From: Karalla daura
Taxonomy: Eukaryota; Chordata; Actinopteri; Chaetodontiformes; Leiognathidae
Assembly: GCA_029224185.1 (NCBI GenBank)
Contig: CM055188.1
Location: forward strand, 2,295,001 to 2,359,000
Length of the DNA: 64,000 nt
Reading direction: 5' to 3'
The notes under the pieces are model-generated. The model saw only the letters and a program-made list of their open reading frames with translations. It searched no databases and was not told the DNA's origin. The position numbers and the translations under genes were made by a program. This document shows positions 46,131-57,475 of this stretch, in pieces; the stretch's first letter is position 1, and every line of letters starts with the position of its first letter.

Positions 46131-46236
46131 CTACGTCACATCCGGTAAGCGTGACTTCCTGCTGACTGTCGACAGCAGGAAGACTGAAAAGAAAGAACAA
46201 AGAAAAGAACAAAAAAAAAGGACAAAGAACAAAGAA

Positions 46237-46268
46237 CAAAGAAAAGACTGTCGACAGTCTTTTCTTTG
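46237..46268. repeat. Perfect 32-bp palindrome centred on GTCGAC
   Basis: Positions 46,237-46,252 and 46,253-46,268 are exact reverse complements with no spacer. A partial copy of the centre (ctgtcgacagcaggaagactg) occurs at 46,167-46,187, and an A/G-rich (aaagaac)n run lies between. It sits at the junction of gypsy integrase and the L2 5' end. Confidence 0.95.
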
Positions 46269-46589
46269 ATTTCCCACAATTGATTTCCCCGTAGCGCTAA
46301 CTGTTAGCTTTGGCCCGGTTAGCAATGGCTTCCCCTTCCGCTTCTCCTGTCTCTCTCTCCTGCTCAGTGTGCCACATGTTTAGTTACTCCCTCGCCTCCT
46401 TTAGCGAGGGTGATATGTGACTGGAGTTGATTGGTCAGGTTGGAGGTTAGGCTTAGTGATCTGGAAGCCCGGCTCTGCACGGTGGAAACAAAACTGATAG
46501 CCGTGGTTAGCCAGCACCCATTTGCCACCGCGGAGCCACTTAGCTGAGCTACCCTTAGCTCCGAGCTTCCGGGAACACAGGGACGCAGG

Positions 46590-46775
46590 GTGACTTTCAG
46601 AGGGAAGCATAGCTCTCGGCCAAAGTCCGCAAATGGTGTGGGCTTTGTAGATAATTGGCAAACCTTCTGGGGTAGATATCGTCTCATTAGGAGGGACTGC
46701 ATCCACCCCACTTTGGAAGGAGCAGTCCAACTTTCTAGCAATCTGGCCAAGTGCATTAGTCCTTACCCACCCTAA
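46590..46775 (+). pseudogene. L2 ORF1 remnant with SGNH-esterase-like C-terminus
   Basis: GVGFVDNWQTFWGRYRLIRR followed by DCIHPTLEG matches the D-x-x-H catalytic end of the SGNH-hydrolase-type esterase found in ORF1 of CR1/L2 elements. Upstream blocks are in other frames with stops. ORF1 proteins bind the element RNA; the role of the esterase is not settled. Confidence 0.7.
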
Positions 46776-46842
46776 CTCAGAGTTGAGACCAGAAGCCAGA
46801 GATGCAGTTTAGCAGTCACCCACACAGAACCCCATAAAGACT

Positions 46843-47836
46843 GTGTCTGTCCCCCGACTGTCTAAATTCAACAGCAGAGGACCGACCCTTAACAACCTTA
46901 AAAAAGTCAGGAGTTCTACAGTCACTTCTCAGGACAGGAGCATTAAATGTGGATTACTTAATATCCGCTCCCTGTCTTCCAAAGCCATTTTTGTTAATGA
47001 AATAATCTCTGACAACAACATTGATGTGTTGCGTCTTACAGAAACTTGTCTTTGTGAGGGTGACTAAGGGTGGCTGTTAGCCTCAATGAGGCCTCACCTC
47101 CCAGCCACATTAAATACCATGTCCCTGGTCTGGCCGTGGAGTTGGGGTGGCAGTTTGTCTCACCAAAGCTGGAAGACACAGCCTGTCTTACTTGTCGTAG
47201 TGTGTCGGGCTCCTGGCCCTTATTCAGATTTTCTGTCCAATTTTCCTGAATTTCTTTCAAATTTAGTACTTAGTAAACTTACAAAATCATTATCGTTGGT
47301 GACTTCAATATTCATGTAGATGTAGTCAGTGATAGCTGCAGTACAGAATTCACCTCTATAGTCGAGTCCATTAGCTTCTGTCAGCATGTGCCTGAACCCA
47401 CGCACTCACACCCGCAATCACACCCTGGACCTTGTTCTATCTTTAGTGGTGAACTTAAACACCTGACCATTTCTCCCCATAACCCAGTGATATCCGAGCA
47501 CTCTTTAATCACTCTCAACTTCCATCTAGCTGGTCATGTAAGAAAGAATAGCTGTATATATAAATGACACTTAACTAACAGTGTCTTAGCAAACTTTAAG
47601 GAAGCTATTCGCTTGTCTTGGTCTCACCTCTCTGCTATGAAAGCCTGAGTCCCTCCCTCATTGATCATCTTGCTGATAGCTTGGTTACCTCCCTTCACGA
47701 GACTCTCACTCGCACCCCTAACTAAAAAGATTATCCCTAGACCAAGATCGGCCCCCTGGTGTACGCCAGAAACTCGCCACCTAAAGCAGCTAGCATGTAA
47801 ATTAGAGAGGAAATGGAGTTTGACCAAAAACAACAT
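46843..47836 (+). pseudogene. L2 AP-endonuclease remnant
   Basis: CGLLNIRSLSSKAIFVNEII and LRLTETCL give motif I and the T-E-x-x-L block. A frameshift follows. IIIVGDFNIHVD (about 47,287-47,325, broken frame) and the HTRNHTLDLVLS-type D-L-V block (about 47,407-47,440) are further endonuclease motifs. The opposite-strand frames here are shadows. Confidence 0.82.
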
Positions 47837-48229
47837 TTTTCTAACCTGGAAAGATAGTCTGAAAACATACAGGCTGGCTCTGTGTAATGCCAGCGCCAGA
47901 TACTACTCCCCTCTAATTGAGGAAAATAAGCATAACCCCAGGTTTCTTTTCAGCACTGTAGCCAGGCAGACTCACAGTCATAACTCCACTGAGCAGTATG
48001 TTTCCACACGTCTCAGCCGTGGCGACTTTATGAACTACTTCAATAACAAAATTACAAAGATTAGACAAACAATTAATAACCACATAGCATCTATAGCAGT
48101 TAATCTACAGGATTGTAGATTAACTGCAAGACTACAAGGCTGCCTTTAATTGCCACCTCTTTACTTGACCTCATCAACCCGTCCCTAACAACAGGTTATG
48201 TTCCTCTTAAGTTCAAAGTTGCAATCATC

Positions 48230-49436
48230 AAACCCCTCCTTCGTCCCACAATCCAGGAACCCTAGCAGGTTCCTACAGGCCGATCTTCAATCTTATCTTC
48301 ATCTCAAAAATCCTTGAGAAAATCATTGCCAACCAGCTATGTGAACACCTTAATAACAATAGTTTATTTGAGTCCTTCCAGTCTGGCGATAGAATGAATC
48401 ATAGCACTGAGACTGCAAGGCTTAAAGTCACCAATGACCTCTTAATGTTGTCTGACCATGGTATTGTTTCAGTGCTTGTCCTGTTAGATCTTACTGCTGG
48501 TTTTGATACAGTTGACCACCAGATCTTACTAAGGAGACTGGAATATCAACTTGGAATCAGAGACACTGCTTTAGACTGATTCTGGTCCAATCTTTCAGAT
48601 TGATATCAGTTTGCTGGTGTCAATGATAACCAATCTCCATGTACTAAAGTTAGCCAGGGGGTTCCACAAGGATCTGGGCTCGGTCCAATTCTTTTCTCTT
48701 TATATATGCTCCCTCTAGTTGATATCATCAGGAGTCATTCTATAGATTTTCACTGTTACACTGACGACACTCAAATATATCCATCTACCAAGCCGGGTGA
48801 GCTCAACCGTCTACAGCAGCTTCAGTCCTGCCTTGATGACATTAAGGCCTGGATGACTAATAATTTCCTCCTTCTAAACTCTGAAAAAACAAGAGCTACT
48901 GCTCATAGGTCCAAAACAGCTACGTGACTCTATATCTGATGCCATAACATTGCAAAGTAGTTTTGCTGCTCCTTCTGCCACCACTGTAGAGAACCTAGGT
49001 GTTAGCTTTGATCAAGACCTGTCTTGTTGTTCCCACGTAAAACTTATCTCATGGATTGCCTACTTCCACCTCCACAATATCACAAGAATAAGGCACCCAC
49101 TCCCTCTCCATGCAGCAGAACAGCTGGTCCATGCCTTTGTTACTTCCAGGCTGGACTACTGCAACTCTTTTTCTGACTCGAAGCTCCAATAAGTCACTGA
49201 GAACTCTGCAACTCTGCAGCTTAACCCTAAACCTAACCCCAACTAGGACACTCTGTTCTCTAAATGCAGGCCTACTTGTGGTTCCAAGAATCTCTAAGTC
49301 TAGATTTGGAGCCAGAGCCTTCAGCTACCAAGGCCCTCCTCTGTGGAACCATCAACCAGTTTCAGTCCGGGAGGCAGTCACCCTCTCTACCTTCAAGAGT
49401 AGGTTAAAAACCCTCCTTTTTACAGATATACCATAA
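48230..49436 (+). pseudogene. L2 reverse transcriptase remnant
   Basis: MNHSTETARLKVTNDLLM and VLVLLDLTAGFDTVDHQILL (first catalytic D) are L2-like. A short broken stretch carries GVPQGSGLGPILFSLYM. SIDFHCYTDDTQIY then preserves the YxDD catalytic motif, followed by LQSCLDDIKAWMTNNFLLLN. The C-terminus (49,110-49,436) has FSYQGPPLWNHQPVSVREA and STFKSRLKTLLF, typical of vertebrate L2. Stops at 48,579 and 48,927 and a frameshift at about 49,195 inactivate it. Confidence 0.88.
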
Positions 49437-50039
49437 ATCCTAGATAAGCTGCTATAGATGAGTCTGCCGGGGGTCCCTGGCACATTGAGCTCTATCTTCT
49501 CTGCTCTCTCTGAGGGTTCACGTTCCCTCTAGCTTCTCACTGTCCTCTTGGTCTCTCTGCATCTGTTCTCCACCTCCTCCTCCTCTTCCCCCTACTCCTC
49601 CTCCACCACTTCTTCCTCTCCTTTCCGATTCTGTGACTATGCAGGACTAACATATGACCGGGAACTGCGTGTTCGTAGAGTCAGGACTCTGTCCCTCTAC
49701 CCGGCCCCTCCCACTGCGGTTCCTCCCGCTTCCTACTCTGGACTGATTCAACTCCTGATTTACCCTTATTCTAAACTGTGTAGCCATCAGTCCCGTTTTG
49801 CTTGTGTCCTGTCTGTCTTGGGTGAGGATCCCGTCCTCTGTTTCTCACCCTGAGGTTTCTCCCCTTTTTTTCCCTGTCAGGGTTTTTCTTGGGAGTTGTT
49901 CCTCAGCCTTTGCGAGGGTCTAAGGACAGGGGTTTTTCACTTTGTACACATTGTTGCTCTCTTTGCAAAGTGCCCTGAGATAACAGCTGTTATGAAATGG
50001 CACTTTAAACAAATAAAGTTGAAGTTGAAATTGAAAGAC

Positions 50040-50765
50040 ACAAGACAAGACAATGTCCTACCACTGACAGTGAGGAAGAGGAGGAAAACTCGGATTCAGA
50101 AATTGAAGCCACTCAGATCTTTTCCCCAAGGCTTAAAGTCCATGAAACGTACGTGTTGAGGAATCCTCCATGTGCTATCAGACAGTCAAATGATCTGGAT
50201 ATGTCATATACTTCAGTGCTCTCTGATTCTCTAGCATCCAAGCTCCCTACCACGGACAGAGTTGAGCTGTTCCAGCAGAACCAACCTAATCAAGTTAATT
50301 TTTCCTGAACAAGTCAATGCCCCTGAACATATACAAGAAACGGACCAGATTGGAAGTGACTTACCTGGAAATGAAGATCCTGTAGGAGAAGGGAATTTAT
50401 CTGATAATGATATTCAGCCATGTAAAGTCCACAATGAACAGTTTCCGTTGCTCCCTATGTCAAGGAGTAGAGAGGAGATAAATGGGAGTGGATACTCTGA
50501 AGAGGAAGGGGAGAATGAATTAAAAAAGAGTAAACAGAGTAAAGAGGAAACTGAGGAAGAGACAGGGATGGATACCTCTGTCAGGAGATCAGAGAGGACA
50601 AGACAGCCACCAAAGTGACTTGAATATGCTGAACTTGGGAATCCTTTTGTCACAGTGGTTAAATCATTCTTTCATGGACTTATCACAGCACTGGCCAATG
50701 CTTTGAGTGAAGAAAAGAACCCTCTATACCTCCCTGACCTGCCCACTCAGATCAACAATATTTAA
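50040..50765 (+). pseudogene. Gypsy pol C-terminal tail after LINE interruption
   Basis: The acidic frame continues the integrase tail: EEEENSDSEIEATQIFSPRL, YVLRNPPCAIRQSNDLD and DSLASKLPTTDRVELFQ. After a shift (50,262-50,618) it reads an acidic/basic segment ending RRSERTRQPPK, then LEYAELGNPFVTVVKSFFHG. This Arg-rich motif followed by a hydrophobic helix is the usual end of pol in fish gypsy elements of this kind. The stop precedes the polypurine tract by about 40 bp. Confidence 0.75.
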
Positions 50766-50797
50766 GTGCTACCATGTATAGGGACATACATAAGTTC

Positions 50798-50809
50798 AGG
50801 AGGAGAGGG
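50798..50809 (+). promoter_or_regulatory. Polypurine tract of gypsy element
   Basis: aggaggagaggg lies directly 5' of the right LTR start (TGTAAC at 50,810), the expected primer site for plus-strand cDNA synthesis. I could not identify the matching primer-binding site after the left LTR (28,845 onward). Confidence 0.8.
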
Positions 50810-52067
50810 TGTAACTTAGGTTATAGAGTGACATTTAATTTAAAAAGAAAATAATATATATAAATAAATAAAAATTGTTTCTTGAAAATTCGAGTTGTAG
50901 GTGAAACAGTTCATTGAAAAAAAAATAGTCATTCCAAAATTCTAGATGCAGATAGTATTTTATTTTCATTTTATATTCTATTTGTATTTTTATGTTGTGC
51001 AACAAAAAAAGTGGATTAAAAAGGAAATAAAAGGATAAATAGAGAAGGAGCTGCTGCAGAGGGCTGCATAGAGAGAGTGACCCTGCAAGGCAGGTGATCA
51101 AATCCTGTAGAGTCACACCCTGTTTCCTCTTCCTCTTTTATCATCCATTCGGTAAGATGTAAAAAAAACGTTTTGGGCGAAGATCTATTGATTGTTCATG
51201 ATGTTAAGCATTGGTTGATCGATGTATTGTTGATGTTCAGATTCGATTGAAGATTGAAGAGGTAAATGTTTAGTGCAGTTTCTCATGGCTACCAGTGCTA
51301 ATGGAGACAATTAAGCACATTTAGCCCTAATGCCTTTAAATTACCACCAGTTTCACTGGACTGAATGTAATATTTGTATGTTTTGGAAAATGTATATATT
51401 TTTTGTTAATGTAAACATGCAGTACTGGAGTAAAATTTGGATAGACTTTGTGAAAGTCTGATTTGATCCATTTAGTGCAAAGGAGTGTTATGGATTTGTG
51501 ATCATTTGGATTTCCTTTGACCACTCTGTGGGTCAATTTTTTACTTATGTGATATTGAATGAGAACCCAGCCACTTTTCATCATCCAGTGGAAAGCTCCC
51601 AGTTGGGATGGAGTGAGGTTCCAGAGATAGTTTCAGATCCCAAGATCCTGAGAATCCCAGCGTGAGTTGGGTTGCAAGCCCCATTGAAATCACTGAGATT
51701 GAGCTCAGTGGTGAAGGATTCATCCACCTTTCCTCACGGACAGTGTGGTTGAAAACAAAAAACGGAAACAATACACTTGATACATTCGACACAGATCAGA
51801 AGAAACACGGGCCCCAACGATATGTTTGAAAAGAGGGTTTATTTTGCCAGCTTTGTTATTTTTTGCATTTTTCTTTTGAATGCCATGTTATGTTTACTGT
51901 GTACTGAGTAATAATAAGTAGCCACACAAAACTTTTCTCATTGTTTCCTTTTTGTTAATTAACATATAGTCTTACTAACATATAGTCTTCTGATATTGGT
52001 CCATTTCTTCATCCATATTGACTTTCATTTACCTGTACTCTACATACCACACTGCAAAAGGGTTACA
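50810..52067 (+). repeat. Right LTR of nested gypsy element
   Basis: 1,258 bp, TG...CA, followed by CAAT (52,068-52,071), the right copy of the target duplication. Shorter than the left LTR by two deletions: about 325 bp at about 51,245, where 'gttcagatt' meets the sequence after 'agcgattg', and a smaller one near 51,125-51,140. Confidence 0.93.
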
Positions 52068-52071
52068 CAAT

Positions 52072-52477
52072 GATCTAAGGCTTTTTTTTTACTCATCTCA
52101 TCAAAAAATGAGGATTATTAGATATTTTTTGCCTGCTTCTACCTATTTATTGGCAACACTGTCACTATGCAGCAAGATTCACTTTTGCAGCAAGATTCTG
52201 GGTAGAGTAAAACACAATCCTTCAACACTGAACAGACCAATACGACAGACCTGTCTTGACACTTCAGTCAGAGGTTTGCACACTAAAGCCATGGGCGCCA
52301 AAGGCGATAGAGAGCGAAGCATATGACAGAAATGTCAAAAGAAAAAGATGTAGGAAAAATGGTAAAAAGCCTGGGTGGTTTGGGGTTCCCCTGGCACACT
52401 GCATGAAGTGAAGCACACAACCCTCCTGCCCGCAACACTCAAACACAAACGCACACGCGCACACGCGCACACACACA

Positions 52478-52545
<68 letters not shown>

Positions 52546-55500
52546 CTCAGAAATTAACCCACACATAATTGCTGAAGCAGTGGGACCATGCCCTGAATCC
52601 AAGTGCACTAGCATCAATAGTCTGCAGTGAATCCCTATGTATGACACGTATGTAGGGTAACATCAATTCTTCCTATCAGCCAACTTTCTTCTTCTGTGGT
52701 AGCTGGTGTGTGGGACCAGATCCTTCTATTAAGAACAAGCAAGCAAGCATATTATTTTTATTATTCACAGCCTGTGTTTTCATCCTTATGATGCCAGGCT
52801 TCAGCGAGCACAGCTGTTTCTCCTCAACTTTCATGTTTTCTTAACTTAAGAGGTGCTTTGAAAAATGCTGTTAAGATATTTTTCTTCAATATCCCCCCTC
52901 TTTCATGCCTGTCTTTTAACCACATGGTCTGCCTTTCTCCTCTCGCCCTCAATCTTTAGGTAGTAATTGGCCAAGTTTAACAGCTGTGTATCCAGGCTGA
53001 ATCGACAGGCAAGTAAAATTATATTGTATACAGCAAAACAGATAATAATAAAAAAATAAAATGAACAATCAAAAGGTGTGTCTCAAATAAGGCCCGTCAA
53101 TGAGTTTAAACATAAGAAATGACAGGATGAAAGCTTAAATTAGTCAAGTTACATTAGTAGAGACAACTGACCACATTTATAACCTTGGCAACTGGAAAAA
53201 GTGAAACAGGAAGATTTATCTGCACATTTTATGACATTCATCACACCCAACAGTCTTTGAGGACAGAGTTGTGAAGTAAGCATGGAGACACCAGGTTGCT
53301 GGCTAATACCTTTAATAGTGGATGTCCCGATCAATACCACAGCTCATATTACCCTATTACAGTTAGGAAAGAGAAAAAGGATGGGTAAGGGCAGAGAGAC
53401 CAGGAGATTAAGAGAGAACAGTTGTTTTGAACTTAAAAAGGTTGAGAAACATTCCTTGCCAAGATGTAACTCATGACAACATTGATAATGCACAGACTGA
53501 CAATTATGCAACCATGTCACTTTAAGATAATACAGATTTGACCATCACTTCTTGGAATATTTCACCATTTCTCCATCATGTGGACTAAGTTATGATTTCT
53601 ATTAAAATCTTTGTTTTTGGATGTTCTCATGTTTTAAAATTTGTAGTTGGGAAAACGAGCTCTTGTGTTAAAGTCTGGTGTTTTGTTGACCCTCTTGTCC
53701 ACTCCAACTTGTCCACTCCAACTCCAAAATCAGACATTAGCCACATGGACAATATTTCACCGTTGAAATTAAAATATATTGAACAATGGTTCAATGTATT
53801 TGTCTTGTCCTTTGACTCAAAAAAACAACACTAGCTAACTAACACTTTGTGTTTTAAAGTGTTCCAATACCAGTTGCCAATTGAAATAAATATCTGTGGT
53901 GCATTTAGGATTTCAACGCAAGGAGGATGGCATGAAAAATGTTAACAAACCACAAAGGTATTTCTCAATCTTAGAATAGCTGACTATGAACATGCCGAAG
54001 TTATTGAACTCAAAACATGCAGACCATGTAGCACATAGCTCGTCCCCTGACGAGCTCATGAACTCCCTTGTACAATTTGACATCTATAATAAAATTGACA
54101 ACCGGAGACATTTCTCATAAATTCAAACCATACAGAAGAGCTGGAGGAGCTAAGTTCAGAAGCAGAAAACATAATTCATACATTGAGACATTCAGACAAC
54201 TATCCGACTGTCAGTTTTATGGATCCCAAATGTCCCATTATCAGAACCCTCAAGTATGAAACAGCTGTTTATTCTCCAAAGTTTTGTCCCTGAGCCTAGT
54301 CAGTCTGTGTTTATTCCGGCACTGTGCCAACATCACACTTGAAACTGCATATACTTGCAGTACATTACATGATTTCAGCACCATCTCAGCACCAGTAGTC
54401 GCCATGGCCAAGTCTAAAATGTAAGAGAAATACAGGATAGAGTCTAGATAAGAAAAGATGGATATGAAGCTGTGCTTATTTAGAGTGATCTGCACTCTGA
54501 TGACAAATATCACTTAAGTCGTCCTCTCAACTCTCAAATAAAAGTCTGATCCTACTTTAAAATGCTTTTGTTTTTTTCAAATTATGTTTTGAATTACACA
54601 GACAAAGCCATGTAGTTGTTTAGCACATCATTACGCTCTTGGAGTTTGTTTTTTTTTCCAAGTGGGGATATACTAAACCACTGAATCTTACGCAATCTCT
54701 CCTTCACTATAACAAGTTTAGAGGTGTGAAAATAGTGTAGGAAATACAGAATAGACAGTGAGTCACAATGTAAAAAAACAAAAAACCTCATCATAATTCA
54801 GTTGTATTCCCAGGACACTTGGTTTTCTTCCCATCCAGGTGGTTCATCGATAAAGCATTCAAGCTAATGGAGAGAGCAGTGTCTTTTAAAAGTCCCTTTT
54901 ATTCAACAGATTATTGAGTCGACAGTCAGTGGAATCTGTGGAAGGTATTAATCACAGTTTTCTGTCATTTAAATTAAAGACTTTCATTTCAGTGTTTTCT
55001 CTCCATCATCTATGCATCTCTACATCCATCAAATATTCAACTTTTCAAAACTGGAGCAATTCTGAACACTTCTCTGAAAATGTTTCCTCAGTTGTGTGCA
55101 GAGTTATTAAAGCCAGTGCATGTGTCCCTAAGTACTGAGCCAGAAGAATGACAGGATAACACAAGTCAGACAGGCTTGTTCTTATTATGTGTGGTTGTGT
55201 GTGATGTTACAGCATGTCAACTACTCACAGACTTGACCATAAACACATCAGGCCTTAGCACAGCACAGTCCTTGGGACAGAGATGGATTCAATAAGGTTT
55301 TTCTGTTGTGTTTCTGTTGTGAGATGTGTGTGTGTGTGTGGGGGGGGGTTCAAGTCGAGTTTCAAACCAAAGAGCATTTGATGGATCGTTATATTCAAGC
55401 AGTTTAAGGGTGTATAAAGTCTTAACAAATTCAGACATTTGATTTTCTTCATACAGTGACAACAGGATTCAGGAAGCTGACCCTTCTTTGTGATATACTG

Positions 55501-55754
55501 AGGGCAAAAAAGCAGACATTACTTTCATCAGACTGATAAGACAGCTTCACTTTGCTTTCGCTAGGAACAAATCCCTCAGCGATTTATCGGATGCATGATT
55601 CAGCACACACATTCACTGAAAATCAGAAAAAAACACAACCAAGGTTGGCACACTAGTTGAGTCTTATATCTCTAAATTGAAATCATTAAAGCACAAGTAA
55701 TAATGCAAGCATATTGTCAAGCAAATCAATGGTGTGAAAAACATCAGTTTACAT
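52072..55754. other. Gene-poor flank; CA/GT microsatellite
   Basis: An interrupted (CA)n array of about 100 bp lies at 52,440-52,541. The rest is AT-rich with only short unrelated frames, and I recognise no gene or repeat family. A GT-rich run and G tract lie at about 55,325-55,350. Confidence 0.5.
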
Positions 55755-55915
55755 TTAGATTTTGTTTACTAATTTCACAAATATATTTATCCAAAGCAAC
55801 TTAAAATGTAAATTACAATGGGGAGCAATTGGGCTGAGGTGCCTTGCACAAGGACTTTTTCATACCTTTGACCTTTGGGTTCCAAATCTATGTCCTTTGA
55901 CCACTATACAGGGCA
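55755..55915 (+). repeat. Fragment of common teleost dispersed repeat
   Basis: 'atttatccaaagcaactta', 'gagcaattgggctgaggtg' and 'ttgcacaaggac' in order resemble a very frequent fish intergenic repeat (recognised from general familiarity, without a family name). No ends are seen. Confidence 0.5.
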
Positions 55916-56989
55916 ATTCATTGCTTATTTTTTTGTCTTGTACATAGAGTAAATAATCTCAGTGCCCTCTGAAAACTGAAAACTGTTGATGCTGTGCCTG
56001 ATTTGAAGTGAAGACTTCTTTTCCCTCTTCTCTCTGTGGGCGGAGTTTTCACACACTTTGCTGTGACAAAGCTATTTGCAGCAAGGTGAGGTCTTGCTAA
56101 ATATTCAATGCCTGAAGGCACTAAGCAGACAGGGAAGGAAATAAACACATTGCTCCTTTTTTCACACCTTTATTTTTACCCCAACACATTCCCACCTCTC
56201 ATCCACTTCATCTGTCTTCCTCTTTCTCGTTCACCCCAGGCATCAAACTGATAATTCCAAAGGTCACCTGTGGCCCCTCCTCTCTCTTGCCCTTCCTTAG
56301 TTTTTCTCCTCAGGATGACAAAAAATGCCTAAGGGAGTTCCAATCCTGATCACCCGTGGCCCCTAACTGTGGGAATCAAACAAGTGTCTCGACAGCATAA
56401 TTTTCTCACATATTACATCTACATCTTTCAAAATCCGGCTTCTCATTCATAAAGGTGAAAAGGTGACATGGATCATTCTGCAGCTGAAAAAAAAAGATTC
56501 AGCTTTTGCTCTACAAAATTTGTAAAATAAGTCTATAAACACAAAAATATCCTAAATAATCAAGGACATAAAAGACAAAAGATTTTTTCATAAAGGTTAT
56601 AATAGGGGAAAGAATTTGATCTTTGTTTAGTGCAAATCTTTTTTCTCTTTTAGTCTTACATGTTTGTGACTTTTTAAGACAAATATTCGATTAAGCTGAA
56701 TTGACACTTAAAGGTTTTGTAATCTTCTCTATTATGACTAATATTGTGGTATTAATTTATCAACATCCTGACAGGAAATGGTTAGAAATCCTCTCACTGT
56801 ACTTGCTACTCAATGCTGATCCTTTCTTTCAGATTTTACTAGTTGAGAGAAACAAGTAAAACACTGAATGTACATATAAATCAAATGTTGCAGCAAATTC
56901 AATTTCACATTCTTCAATTTTTGATTGAGCATAGATATAATCCAAGAATCTATAAAAAGATTTGTTAATGACCAGTCATGACAGATTAA
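55916..56989. other. No supported gene
   Basis: AT-rich; the short minus-strand frames show no domains. Confidence 0.45.
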
Positions 56990-57475
56990 TGTCATGTCCC
57001 TTTCTCTTCTGTCTGCCCTCTCTTTTTTCTCCTCTTTTGTCCCGCCTCTTCATTCCTCAGTCTCTTTCCTCTTTCTATTGTTATTCCTTGATTGTGCATG
57101 ACTGACATATTGGACATTCCCAGACCCCATAGGTGCCGAGTTGGATCCAGGACTCTGACCCTCACCATGGCCCTTTACCATTTACGGCACTTTCGCTACT
57201 GTGGACTCATTTTGCCACTAGATTACAATCTAAATTGTTCACCATCAGTCCATAGATATGTATACTTCTTGCTTCTGCCCGCCTGTCTGTTCTGGGTGAA
57301 GATCGCCTCTGTCTTTCACCCTGAGGTTTCTTCCATTTTTTTCCCTGTAAGGGTTTCTCTTGGGGGTGTTTACTGTGTTACAACTGTTAACATGTTGTTT
57401 GCTTGCTCATGTAAATGCCTTGAGATAAGATATTATGAACCGGCACTTTAAATAAATAAAAGTTGAAACTGAAGC
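56990..57475 (+). mobile_element. 5'-truncated L2-type LINE 3' end
   Basis: Matches the 3' UTR of the 46.3-50.0 kb LINE in order: 'actgacatattgg' region, 'ggactctgaccctc', 'caccctgaggtttct' (57,319), 'ttttttccctgtaagggttt' and 'ccttgagataagatattatg', ending 'aaataaataaaagttgaaac'. The matching 49.5-50.0 kb phrases are 'caccctgaggtttct' (49,846) and 'tttttccctgtcagggttt'. Only the 3' end is present, typical of incomplete target-primed reverse transcription. Confidence 0.85.

Larger units (their letters stand above)
46270..50036 (+). mobile_element. L2-type LINE, nearly full length, degraded
   Basis: Order on the plus strand: a Cys-containing start (SVCHMF), an ORF1 remnant ending in an esterase-like block (46,590-46,775), AP-endonuclease (46,843-47,440), linker (47,661-48,149), RT (48,230-49,200) and C-terminal region (to 49,436), then a pyrimidine-rich 3' UTR and 'aaataaagttgaagttgaa' tail repeats. 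The 3' UTR also occurs as a separate truncated copy at 56,990-57,475. The 5' limit could be as far left as about 46,085. Stops break every gene. Confidence 0.88.

Noticed and set aside
49548..49853. 101-aa Ser-rich ORF after the L2 RT
   Set aside because: Lies in the pyrimidine-rich L2 3' UTR and is not conserved in the second 3'-end copy at 57 kb except as nucleotide sequence.
52335..52647. Overlapping ORFs rich in Cys-Val (minus) and Thr-His (plus)
   Set aside because: Both strands of a (CA)n microsatellite translate openly; not genes.
57092..57451. 119-aa ORF
   Set aside because: Read through the truncated L2 3' UTR; homologous to the non-coding 49.5-50.0 kb region.
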